A stretch of 28,337 nt of DNA from a virus, in the IMG/VR virus record IMGVR_UViG_3300048784_000153, positions 1-28,337 of that record; one strand, 5' to 3'. Of the stretch, positions 1-7,472 are shown piece after piece; within the stretch, counting starts at the first letter, position 1; every line of letters begins with the position of its first letter. Both the position numbers and the translations under genes were made by a program. Under the pieces are notes generated by a model. The model worked only from the letters and a program-made list of their open reading frames with translations. It did no database searches and was not told the DNA's origin.

Positions 1-137
1 CGGCCAATGCAATACACCGACAGCGCCTTGAAGGTATCGACTTCGTGCGCGTCCACTTTTTCTTTTTTGGACAACCTCTCGGCAAAAGTGATCGCCACCT
101 TATCCAACGCATCCCGCAATTCATCAGGTTTGGTCAT
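1..137 (-). CDS. Small phage protein, truncated by the window edge
   Basis: At least 45 codons are readable on the minus strand from an ATG at 137; the gene runs off the left edge, so its length is unknown. The start overlaps the stop of the upstream 760-aa gene by four bases (ATGA), the coupling used throughout this operon, which fixes the start. The visible peptide begins MTKPDELRDALDKVAITF and is charged and helical, with a Lys-rich stretch (RLSKKEK) near residue 21. I do not recognise the family. It follows the ejection-type proteins, so it probably belongs to the same late operon. Confidence 0.7.
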   Translation of the reverse strand, partial: MTKPDELRDALDKVAITFAERLSKKEKVDAHEVDTFKALSVYCIG

Positions 138-2416
138 TGCGTGGCAGCCTTACCGGCAACCAGGCCGGACAAGGGCGAAGATTTTTCGATGAAGCGGAGG
201 AATGGGTCAATCGGTGATGCTGGCATGGCTGGAGCGCTCAAAATTGGTCCGCCGGACGTGTTTAGCGCCAAGGCCGGGTCAGAAAGAAGTTTGGCGTATT
301 CCTCGTTCAAAAGCGGATTTTGAACAAGTCCAAGATGCCGTTTTGCGCGGAGTAGAGAAACAATGGCGCCGGGGACGTTGCCTGTCTTGAGCTTTGCCGC
401 ACCATGAACGGCGTGCATGGCAGGCGCCAAATCCGGTGTTTCGTCATCAGCAACGCGCCTCGCTGTGGCTGAATTGCCCACTACATATTGCCGGGTATCG
501 GCAATGGCGCGTTCGCCTGATACAGCGGTCAAAAACTGATCCCGCGCTTGTTTTGAAGGAAAAATAGGTGAGAGCCTGGCGCGGGCGCGTTGCTGATCGT
601 CGTTGTTGGCCAACCTTCGGATGGCAGGGTTAAAAACGCCACCATCGTTTACCGCGTCCATATAAGCCTGAGCCGCCCCAAGCCTAAAATGCTCTTGCTC
701 GGCAGGGCTTAGGCGCGAGAAAATACTTGCCACGTCTTCCGGGTGCCGGCGCAGTATGGTTGCTCCTTTGTCCATCGCGGCTTTAGCTTTCGCCGGACCG
801 GCAAAAGCGGCCCGCGCGGGCGCATAAAATGGGTTGAGTCGGTCCAGTTCGCCAATCAGCCCTTTGTTCAAAATCACCAGAGACCGCCCTGTTGCGTCCA
901 GCTTAAGTAATCCGGTGACTTTATCTCTGTAGCCCTCGATCATCTCATCAAGGCCCCTTTTGGCGGCGTCCAAAAGCCTCATGTTGGGCGTTTTTCCGAC
1001 AATCGGATTGCCGTCTTTGTCTTCCCCGACAACAGCATAATCGTGAGGCTGAAAAGGCATCCCGAGGCCGTCCGCCTCGTTTCTTTGAATGCGCCAGCCT
1101 GTAGAGATACCTTTTTGCACGTCGGGATTTTTCAAAAGGCGCGCTATGTAAGGGCTATACACGCCGCCGCGCTCGCCGTTAGCAACCGCTTGTTGCGCGG
1201 CTTTGAGATTTTGTAGCGTGCTCTTATATTCCGATTCCACGTCCATCAAGGCTTGGTGGGCAACCTCTACCGTTTTCTGAGCGGCGCGCATTTCTTCCAA
1301 AGCCGTCGAGTTCAAATACACATCATTTCCAGCGCGAGACAGTTTGGCTGCCGCCAAAGTTACCGCTTGCTGCGCTTGAGATAGAACGCCAGACGCCTCC
1401 TTTTTGGCCTGAGAAATCCGGTCGAATTCGCCCTCAAAATGCGTTTCTAAAGGAGCCAAGCTCCCAGGCTCAAAAGCCTTTTGGTATAGCGGTCGAGACG
1501 CGGCGGCTTGACTGGTGGTTAACGCTTGATGGGTCTCGCGCATGGTCTGCGGGAAGCCAAAAGTTTTCGTCACCACGTCACGAAGCCGCTGTGCAGAACC
1601 TTCAATCCGGTTGTTAAAACTCTTCGGGATGATGTCTTTGGCTGGGCCTTTGCTGCGCGCCACCGAACCCGCAAAGCCTTTCAGGTTTTCGCCGCCAGCT
1701 TCCATGAGCGTCATCGGCACACCAGCCGCGCGGGTTTTGTGGATTAAGTCGGCCACGTCTTGCGCCTTGGTTGTGCCGGCTTTTTCGTCTTGTTGGATAA
1801 CGGAAAGTATTTTCTGCACCGCGGCACTTTTGACGGCCAACGGGTTATTTCTCAGAAGCCAGGAACCAATTCCGGACGCCTTGATGCCTTTCAAAACACC
1901 TTCTGGCACAGCCGTCCCCAGCGCCCCCGCCGCGGTTCCCTCGCCCACTTGGGCGGCTTTGGTGGACCAGAACGGCTGTTGGGCCGGGACGGGTGCTACA
2001 GCCCCCTGCACGCCTCCCAAAACCGCCCCTTGGCCTATCCTGGCGAGGGCACCGGCAGCGGCTTCCGGGGCGGCCAGCATTTGCGGAATGACTTGCCCAG
2101 CGAACTCCCCCGCACCTTCCAAAAAGGGATGAGCAGCGGCGTAGGGCGCGGCTTGCTGGGTGAGCTTGTCTGACCCCTGGGCGGCGTTTTTTTGCAGCCA
2201 ATCACCCGTCTGCTTGCCGCCCAAGTAGCTGTCCGCACTACCGAGTAGTTGCTGCGCGCCTAACATTTGCTGACCGAAACCTTTTCCAGCGCCAGCGAAA
2301 AATGAACTGATTTTGCCGGGAGAGGATGTGGAGGGCGCGCTGACCGGATCGCTGGCGCTCGAGAAATCTAAACCGGAAACGGGGTCGCTCTCGGATGAAA
2401 AATCAGGTTTTGCCAT
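134..2416 (-). CDS. Large virion protein, probable DNA-ejection/internal protein (760 aa)
   Basis: Not assigned by any diagnostic motif. The N-terminus carries a tandem repeat, DFSSESDPVS followed by DFSSASDPVS (about residues 5-26), then a Ser/Pro linker. Residues about 40-180 are Ala/Gly/Gln-rich with hydrophobic helical stretches, and about 330-410 is a probable coiled coil rich in Ala, Gln and Lys. The C-terminal third is charged and helical, with a region like those of other podovirus internal proteins (ILRRHPEDVASIFSRLSP). It is the last of three consecutive large Ala/Gly-rich proteins after the tail genes, where short-tailed phages encode proteins injected with the DNA. The start ATG overlaps the preceding stop as TGATG. 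Role is inferred from size, composition and position only; an adhesin-associated or tail protein is an alternative. Confidence 0.75.
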   Translation of the reverse strand: MAKPDFSSESDPVSGLDFSSASDPVSAPSTSSPGKISSFFAGAGKGFGQQMLGAQQLLGSADSYLGGKQTGDWLQKNAAQGSDKLTQQAAPYAAAHPFLEGAGEFAGQVIPQMLAAPEAAAGALARIGQGAVLGGVQGAVAPVPAQQPFWSTKAAQVGEGTAAGALGTAVPEGVLKGIKASGIGSWLLRNNPLAVKSAAVQKILSVIQQDEKAGTTKAQDVADLIHKTRAAGVPMTLMEAGGENLKGFAGSVARSKGPAKDIIPKSFNNRIEGSAQRLRDVVTKTFGFPQTMRETHQALTTSQAAASRPLYQKAFEPGSLAPLETHFEGEFDRISQAKKEASGVLSQAQQAVTLAAAKLSRAGNDVYLNSTALEEMRAAQKTVEVAHQALMDVESEYKSTLQNLKAAQQAVANGERGGVYSPYIARLLKNPDVQKGISTGWRIQRNEADGLGMPFQPHDYAVVGEDKDGNPIVGKTPNMRLLDAAKRGLDEMIEGYRDKVTGLLKLDATGRSLVILNKGLIGELDRLNPFYAPARAAFAGPAKAKAAMDKGATILRRHPEDVASIFSRLSPAEQEHFRLGAAQAYMDAVNDGGVFNPAIRRLANNDDQQRARARLSPIFPSKQARDQFLTAVSGERAIADTRQYVVGNSATARRVADDETPDLAPAMHAVHGAAKLKTGNVPGAIVSLLRAKRHLGLVQNPLLNEEYAKLLSDPALALNTSGGPILSAPAMPASPIDPFLRFIEKSSPLSGLVAGKAATQ

Positions 2417-4155
2417 CAGCGTTTCCTTCTCACGCTGCCATCGGCGGGATTGATGAAATAGGCGCCAGAAGGAAGCGCTTTGAAAGCGGCATTAGGGTCC
2501 GGCGCCGCCGAAAGATCAAATGGGCTGGCTTGTGTGCCCGCCCCCTTTAATCCCATCGCTTGACCCTGCGAGGACTGCGCGGCGGCCCCTGGTTGCGGAG
2601 AGATCGAAGGCAAGTCGCCGCCCCTGGTATCAGGCGCACCGCCAGCCGAAACACCCCGAGAAATCGCTTCGTTTAACGCCTGAATGGTGACGCTGTAGCC
2701 TTGCTGGCGATTGTTCACATCTTGATTGAAAACATCAAAAACGCCCTGGACGGTGGCTGGATTGCTGTTCGCGCCCAAGAGCGCCACCACCTGTTGACGT
2801 GCCGCGTCGGTAGGTGCCGCCACGCTGGCGGTCGCCCCTGCCATAATTTTGGCTTGCTCATCTAACACGGTTGCCAGAGCGGCGGCGTAGGGCTGGATTT
2901 TCGGGTTGCCGGCCTGAATTTCTCCTGTCTCTACCCACTGGTTTATCAGCGGACTTACGCCACCAGGAATAGCGCCCTCAAGGTTTTGCGCTACCTTCAT
3001 GTTTTTCTGCATCGTGTACTCAAAGCCATAGGACGCGCTGGCGATTTTTTGCTGGTTTTGCAGTGCGGCCTGATTGGCTTTTTCGTCATTCCAAGACAAA
3101 AACATCTGAGCTGGGTCTTGGCCCATCGCCTTAGCCTGTAACGCGGCGGCGTTGATGATTTCATTTCTGGTGTTGCTGCCAGCGCCATAATAACTGCCTG
3201 GCGGCAGTTTGCCCGTCAAACGATACGCGGTTGCTGCGACGCTAACAGCGTCCGGGGTAAGCGGTATGGTGACTGCGGTTGGGCCTTGAGCGTTTATTTT
3301 TGAAAGCTGGTCGCCATTCAAACTAATCGGAGTCAGGCCATCCAAGGTGGTGGCTTGCCCCGTGTTCGGATTGTAACGAACCGTCTGCATTTGGCCGGGA
3401 TTCTTGGGATCGGAAATGTTAACGGTGGTCCATGACTTGTTCATGGCTTCATCCAACCGCGCTCGCGCCATTTGCAAATCTGCGCCTATTCTTTCTCGGC
3501 TGACCGCCAACTCAGCCATTTTGTCGAAATGGCCCAGCGCCAATTGGGCTGCCATAAATGTGTCGCCGTACTCCGCAGAGTACGCCTGAATCATGGCGGT
3601 GCCTTTTTGGATGTTGGTGGACAACATTTTGAGCGCGTCATCCAGATCGGCTTGCTGCGCCTGATGCCGCTCTAAGGCGAGGTCTGTGTTGGTTTTCCAA
3701 GCCTGATAAGCTTGCGCGTACCCAGCCGCATCGTTTTGCTGGCGCGCCTTGATGCCGGCCGCCATCGCGTTCATGGCGTTTATCATCGGCGTGCGCGTGA
3801 AGGCAGACGCGGCGATGGCAAAAATAGAGGCGAGAGACCCGAATTTTTGAGCCGCGGTCAGTTCTGGTGGTGGCGTGGGCGCGGGCGGTGGGTTGAACGG
3901 CTGAACGGCCTGTTGTTCTTGGTTCACGCGCGCCTGATCGGCCTTCATCTGAGTCTGCATGCCGGCCACTACGGGCGCGATTTGAGCGCGCTCTTGAGCG
4001 ATGGTGTTGCCCATAAGTCCTAGCGCCCCAGAGGACGAGGTGGGCATCTGGAAGACTGGCGGTTGGGCGCGTGCGGGTGCCGTGACCTGAATTGTGGGCA
4101 GCGTCGTTGTGGGTGGCGGCTGGATACCGAGAGCCTGTGTTGCGGGCTGGGCCAT
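2416..4155 (-). CDS. Large virion protein, probable ejection protein (579 aa)
   Basis: The N-terminal 100 residues are rich in Pro, Gln and Thr (for example FNPPPAPTPPPELTAAQK). They are followed by a hydrophobic Ala-rich helix (about residues 105-130, ASIFAIAASAFTRTPMINA) that might insert in a membrane, then long Gln/Ala/Lys helices up to about 240. The C-terminal half has another Ala-rich helical part and ends in a basic tail (SVRRKR). No enzymatic motif was seen. Position between two other large low-complexity proteins at the end of the tail block suggests a component of the DNA-ejection apparatus. It lies three bases downstream of the 382-aa gene and is coupled to the next gene by TGATG. 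Confidence 0.75.
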   Translation of the reverse strand: MAQPATQALGIQPPPTTTLPTIQVTAPARAQPPVFQMPTSSSGALGLMGNTIAQERAQIAPVVAGMQTQMKADQARVNQEQQAVQPFNPPPAPTPPPELTAAQKFGSLASIFAIAASAFTRTPMINAMNAMAAGIKARQQNDAAGYAQAYQAWKTNTDLALERHQAQQADLDDALKMLSTNIQKGTAMIQAYSAEYGDTFMAAQLALGHFDKMAELAVSRERIGADLQMARARLDEAMNKSWTTVNISDPKNPGQMQTVRYNPNTGQATTLDGLTPISLNGDQLSKINAQGPTAVTIPLTPDAVSVAATAYRLTGKLPPGSYYGAGSNTRNEIINAAALQAKAMGQDPAQMFLSWNDEKANQAALQNQQKIASASYGFEYTMQKNMKVAQNLEGAIPGGVSPLINQWVETGEIQAGNPKIQPYAAALATVLDEQAKIMAGATASVAAPTDAARQQVVALLGANSNPATVQGVFDVFNQDVNNRQQGYSVTIQALNEAISRGVSAGGAPDTRGGDLPSISPQPGAAAQSSQGQAMGLKGAGTQASPFDLSAAPDPNAAFKALPSGAYFINPADGSVRRKR

Positions 4156-4158
4156 GCG

Positions 4159-5307
4159 TTAACCAGTCGATTGCCTGGGCGAGTACCCGCCGGCCAGAGC
4201 TTCCGCGAGAGACGAAATGGCGGACCCGGTTGCGGTGTTTTGCTGCTGGTTGAACGTCAGAAGATCACCATAAAGCTGGCTCGCGATCTGGCTTTCGTTC
4301 ACCCCCTGAGATAGCAGCGTAGCGGCGATGGACGCGCCCTGCGCCGCCGTGTTCTCTTTGACGCTCGCCAAAGCCTGAGCTTCCATGGACGACCCCGACA
4401 AACCCATAGCAGCGTATTGAGAGCGGATTTCTGCTTCGGCGGCTTGGCTGGCCTCGTCAATGCTGGACTGAACGCCTGTGGGCAGCGTGCCGCTCTGTAG
4501 GTAGCTTTGAAGCTGATTGCCTTGAGCAGCGAATTGGTTGGCCTCGCTCTGCAATTGCGTCAAGCCGGGAATGTTTTGGCTACGGCTGGTGTCGTAGAGC
4601 AGGCCCCCGGCGGCTATTGCGGCGGGGAGCGCATTGGCCTTGGTGATGCCGAGATCGCCCAAAATGCCGCCGATACCGCCGGATGACGCGGGGGCGGGCG
4701 CTGAGGCGGCCCCTGTCGCGGCGGGCGCCCCTATCCCCAAGGCCGAACCAGCGCTGTTGACGGCGTTGCCCAAAATACTGCCGCCCGCACCGCCCAAGCC
4801 CAACCGGGAAGCCGCTGAATTAATGTCGTTACCTATTATGGTGCCTGTTCCCGCGGTTGCGGGTACGGCCGATCCGGCGGCGTTGGTTAGGCCGAGCGCA
4901 CCGCCGACATCTCCGATTCCTGTTTTTACATCCCCAACCAAACCGCTCACATCTTGACCCAGTTGCGAGTTTTCGACGCCAGTAACGGCGTCGCCTGCTA
5001 CGGTGCCACTGAGGCCTTTTCCTACCGCGCTGCCAACCGCGCCGCTGACGCCGCCTTTGCCGAGCAAACTCCCCCCGACTTCATCTAACCCGAACGTTTC
5101 CAGCCCGCCCAGGGCCGCTTGACCCAACGACTTTCCCTCAATCGCCTCGCCGGCAAAGTAGCCGAGACCAGCCCCGATTGGACCGCCTATAGCCGAGCCT
5201 GCCAAGGTCAACACGTCAGGAACCACGTTTTTAAGACTAAAAATTCGCCCGAGAGCCTTGCCGGGGTTGGTGAAAATACCGTGCGATCCGCCAAGCGCTA
5301 AGCCCAT
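4159..5307 (-). CDS. Gly/Ala-rich virion protein, probable ejection protein (382 aa)
   Basis: Extremely rich in Gly, Ala and Ser up to about residue 220, with repeated glycine-zipper-like segments (for example AGSAIGGPIGAGLGYFAGEA near residue 36). These are typical of membrane-inserting or pore-forming segments. The C-terminal 150 residues are helical, with many Gln and Ala (QSSIDEASQAAEAEIRSQYA, then GLSGSSMEAQALASVKE), a pattern I associate with internal or ejected virion proteins of short-tailed phages. The start ATG follows an AAAGG ribosome-binding site that overlaps the end of the preceding gene. A role in forming the channel for DNA entry is an inference. Confidence 0.75.
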   Translation of the reverse strand: MGLALGGSHGIFTNPGKALGRIFSLKNVVPDVLTLAGSAIGGPIGAGLGYFAGEAIEGKSLGQAALGGLETFGLDEVGGSLLGKGGVSGAVGSAVGKGLSGTVAGDAVTGVENSQLGQDVSGLVGDVKTGIGDVGGALGLTNAAGSAVPATAGTGTIIGNDINSAASRLGLGGAGGSILGNAVNSAGSALGIGAPAATGAASAPAPASSGGIGGILGDLGITKANALPAAIAAGGLLYDTSRSQNIPGLTQLQSEANQFAAQGNQLQSYLQSGTLPTGVQSSIDEASQAAEAEIRSQYAAMGLSGSSMEAQALASVKENTAAQGASIAATLLSQGVNESQIASQLYGDLLTFNQQQNTATGSAISSLAEALAGGYSPRQSTG

Positions 5308-5308
5308 G

Positions 5309-5737
5309 TCACACCTTTAGCTCGAATGTGAAACTCTTGTGAACGGAATGCTCGCCAAGGTGCTTGGCAAACGGTTCTACATCGTGGTCGGTGAGCGATC
5401 CGAACGTGAAGCGGAACGCCCCAATTTGCGCGCCCCACAACATCATCGCCCGGTAAATCGCCAAAGCCTCCCAGGGGCTACGCAAGCCAAAAACCCATTG
5501 CTCCTTAACCCAAGGGCGCGGCTCAAACAGGGTTTTGTCCACCGTGGCGACACCGAACGCATGGCCGCACCGGACCATAAAAACCGTCTCGTTGTCCAAA
5601 TTTGCCAGACAGGCTGCCAGCATGGCCGTGGCGTCCATCTGAGGCCAGTATTTGCGAAACACAGGCTCGCCCATGCGGAGGCATTCGCCAAGATCGGCGG
5701 CGGTCATGCGGCGAACCGCTTCTATGCTGCCCTCCAT
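5309..5737 (-). CDS. GNAT-like small protein, copy 2 (142 aa)
   Basis: The start is set at the ATG at 5737, which overlaps the stop of the upstream gene as TGATG; a longer reading frame exists but would run far into the neighbour. The protein begins MEGSIEAVRRMTAADLGECL and shows the strand-helix start seen in GNAT-fold proteins, followed by a strand (TVFMVRCGHAFGVATV). It aligns by eye with the protein encoded immediately upstream (RRM-DL-E, then a short helix and an xFxVRxxxAxAxA strand), so the two look like a diverged tandem duplication. No clear acetyl-CoA-binding Q/R-x-x-G-x-G/A loop is visible, so enzyme activity is doubtful. It may be a structural derivative of the fold. Confidence 0.7.
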   Translation of the reverse strand: MEGSIEAVRRMTAADLGECLRMGEPVFRKYWPQMDATAMLAACLANLDNETVFMVRCGHAFGVATVDKTLFEPRPWVKEQWVFGLRSPWEALAIYRAMMLWGAQIGAFRFTFGSLTDHDVEPFAKHLGEHSVHKSFTFELKV

Positions 5738-6255
5738 CACATGCCCGGAATGGTGGGCAGGGGAATGTGAATGAAGTGCAGCGGGTAAGTCTGCACCGTG
5801 CCCATGCGAGTCTCGATGCGGTTGTTTCCGACATCTGAGTGGCGGCTGATGACGTAGCAGTCGCACCCGGCGTTGACGCAAAACTGATAGAGGTGATGGT
5901 AAAGGTTGGCCGCTTGCTCCTTGCCGCCGTCCATCGCCAAAACAAACCTCTCTTCAACGGAATCGTCCGTCAGGGGGATGCGGACAATCTGAGCAAGTGC
6001 AACAGCCTTGGCGGTGCGAACAAAGCAGCTTTCGTTGCTCTCGCACGCGCCGCGCAAAAACCCCATGACTTGCGCCGGCGATCGGCCGGGATAAACCTTT
6101 TTCAGCCGCTCAATCAGCCAATCCCCCACTTCATCCAAATCCACCCGCGACATCCGGCGTATCTCGCCATACCGCATATCGTCTGTCATCGGCATAATGC
6201 GCTTTGTAACAGAAGCGGCGTCCGGTTTGGCGTCATCGTCGATCACTTCGCTCAT
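5737..6255 (-). CDS. GNAT-like small protein, copy 1 (172 aa)
   Basis: An ATG start at 6255 is preferred over an in-frame TTG one codon upstream because it follows GGAAAG at good spacing and forms a TGATG overlap with a small upstream reading frame. About 25 N-terminal residues are acidic and flexible; the rest resembles a GNAT-like fold (YGEIRRMSRVDLDEVGDWL at about residues 29-47, then CFVRTAKAVALAQIVRIP at about 75-92). It is related to the 142-aa protein encoded next to it. Two cysteines and a histidine-rich segment near the middle (YHHLYQFCVNAGCDCYVI) are notable. No function can be assigned; a virion-associated protein is possible from position. Confidence 0.75.
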   Translation of the reverse strand: MSEVIDDDAKPDAASVTKRIMPMTDDMRYGEIRRMSRVDLDEVGDWLIERLKKVYPGRSPAQVMGFLRGACESNESCFVRTAKAVALAQIVRIPLTDDSVEERFVLAMDGGKEQAANLYHHLYQFCVNAGCDCYVISRHSDVGNNRIETRMGTVQTYPLHFIHIPLPTIPGM

Positions 6256-6320
6256 CAAGGCTTTCCGATCATAAAATATCCGGCATTGTCGCCATAACCC
6301 AATCCGGCCAAAATTGCCAC
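6255..6320 (-). CDS. Possible 21-aa peptide, GTG start, coupled by TGATG
   Basis: In the 85-base gap between two certain genes, one frame reads from GTG at 6320 to a TGA that overlaps the next ATG as TGATG. Its sequence (AILAGLGYGDNAGYFMIGKP after the start) looks like real protein, and the frame stays open upstream as DDRLLNNV without an ATG. There is no good ribosome-binding site in front of the GTG, so translation would depend on re-initiation after the upstream stop. It competes with the overlapping 23-aa frame at 6269-6340; either, both or neither may be made. Confidence 0.35.
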   Translation of the reverse strand: MAILAGLGYGDNAGYFMIGKP

Positions 6321-6340
6321 ATTATTAAGCAGACGGTCAT
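6269..6340 (-). CDS. Possible 23-aa hydrophobic peptide, TGATG-coupled start
   Basis: An ATG at 6340 overlaps the stop of the 113-aa gene as TGATG, the usual coupling here, and opens a 23-codon frame rich in Trp, Met and Leu (MTVCLIMWQF, then WPDWVMATMPDIL). It could be a membrane peptide or just a landing ATG for ribosomes moving to the overlapping frame at 6255-6320. Coupling supports it; short length and odd composition count against it. Confidence 0.3.
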   Translation of the reverse strand: MTVCLIMWQFWPDWVMATMPDIL

Positions 6341-6681
6341 CACGCCACCCCGGTCGTTTGGGCTTCGAGAAAATGCGTGGTAGCGTTCTCAAAAATCCAG
6401 TTTGCCCGCGCTTCCTCGTCTTTCCAATCGACATCGAGCAGGTCGTACCCGGCGGAGATATTCAAGACATCATCAACCGCCGTGTGCATAAGCTGGTGCA
6501 GGTAAGCGATCTGGTTTTGGTTGTCGATTAGAAAAGGGTCGATGGCATAAAGAGGTATTTTTATGCCTTTTGTGCGCTGAATATAGGCAATAACGTCCCG
6601 GTGATGCGCCATGTGCGCAAACGACCACGCCGCCATTTCGGCGTCCGTGCGGGGTATATTGTAAAGGTTAGCGACGGCCAC
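6340..6681 (-). CDS. Hypothetical phage protein (113 aa)
   Basis: Starts with GTG at 6681, just after the TGA of the preceding tail gene; the stop region of that gene (GGGTGA) may serve as the ribosome-binding site. The protein is helical and charged (MAVANLYNIPRTDAEMAAW, then FAHMAHHRDVIAYIQRTKG), ending FLEAQTTGVA. No signal peptide or membrane segment. I do not recognise a function; small proteins of this kind commonly sit between tail and ejection genes in short-tailed phages, so a virion or assembly role is likely but unproven. Confidence 0.75.
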   Translation of the reverse strand: MAVANLYNIPRTDAEMAAWSFAHMAHHRDVIAYIQRTKGIKIPLYAIDPFLIDNQNQIAYLHQLMHTAVDDVLNISAGYDLLDVDWKDEEARANWIFENATTHFLEAQTTGVA

Positions 6682-6684
6682 GCT

Positions 6685-7470
6685 TCACCCATAAATCCCA
6701 ATAGATGGCGAGACCGCCGAGAAGATGATGCCAATGAAGTCGTGAGAGGCGCCACTGGCGGTGGTCAGCCCGCCGGACAAGACCACGCCGGAACCGGCAC
6801 CTAAGGTGACGGTCTGTCCGCTGGTGTTGACAATCCTAAACCGAAATACAACCCCAGGAGAGGCGCCGGTCAGCGCGGCCACGATGTTGGCGGCTGTGTC
6901 GGTGGTATCGGTGATGCCGCCCACGGGAGAGCCGGCGCGCGTGATTATGACCTGGTTGCCGCCGCCCGTAAGCTGGGCCGCTGTCAGCGTCACGCCTGTC
7001 GCGCTGGTGATCGGAGTGACGCCGCCCCTCTCAGGCCACGTCCCGGTTGCGTTGGCCCCGCTCACATTGGCGGGCACATAGTTTAGCCCCTGGCTGGATT
7101 GTAGGTGAAACCCGCCGTTTCCGGAGTTCAGGGCGTTATCGTAAAGCAACACATAGAGGTTGCCCGCCACCATTTCCCCGCCCGTCAGCTCCACCGGGCC
7201 TGCCAAGCTGTCTTTGTAGATAAGCAGCGCGGGAAGGCTGCCAACTTGTGCCGTGGCTGGCCCTGTGTTGTTTGTGCCCCCACACACAAAAGGCATGTAG
7301 TTGGTATATTGAATGACGGATGGCGCATTGAACACGGGAGAAAGCGTCAAATTGTTCATGCCGGTCACGGAACACGGAATAGGGGTGAGCGCGCCCAGAG
7401 CCGCAAAATTGGCGTCCAAAAACGTCGATGTGGCCACGGTTAGGTTGGCGAAAAGATAAGGAAGTGCCAT
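6685..7470 (-). CDS. Beta-rich tail protein with a C-terminal module shared with the spike (261 aa)
   Basis: A Gly/Thr/Ser/Asn-rich, Cys-poor protein with almost no charged residues, typical of tail fibre or adhesin beta structure. Residues about 186-261 (beginning TDTTDTAANIVAALTGA, then FRFRIVNTSGQTVTLGAGSG) align by eye with the last 90 residues of the large spike encoded at 9628-11985, pointing to a common trimerisation or attachment module. The N-terminal half (SVTGMNNLTLSP, YKDSLAGPVELTGGEM) looks like a repeated fibre domain. An AGGGGA ribosome-binding site just before the start overlaps the end of the upstream gene. Probably part of the tail or host-recognition apparatus. Confidence 0.8.
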   Translation of the reverse strand: MALPYLFANLTVATSTFLDANFAALGALTPIPCSVTGMNNLTLSPVFNAPSVIQYTNYMPFVCGGTNNTGPATAQVGSLPALLIYKDSLAGPVELTGGEMVAGNLYVLLYDNALNSGNGGFHLQSSQGLNYVPANVSGANATGTWPERGGVTPITSATGVTLTAAQLTGGGNQVIITRAGSPVGGITDTTDTAANIVAALTGASPGVVFRFRIVNTSGQTVTLGAGSGVVLSGGLTTASGASHDFIGIIFSAVSPSIGIYG

Positions 7471-7472
7471 GC

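Noticed and set aside
5309-5881. 190-codon version of the 142-aa gene
   Set aside because: The extra 48 residues are Arg/His-rich shadow of the upstream gene; ATG at 5737 has TGATG coupling.
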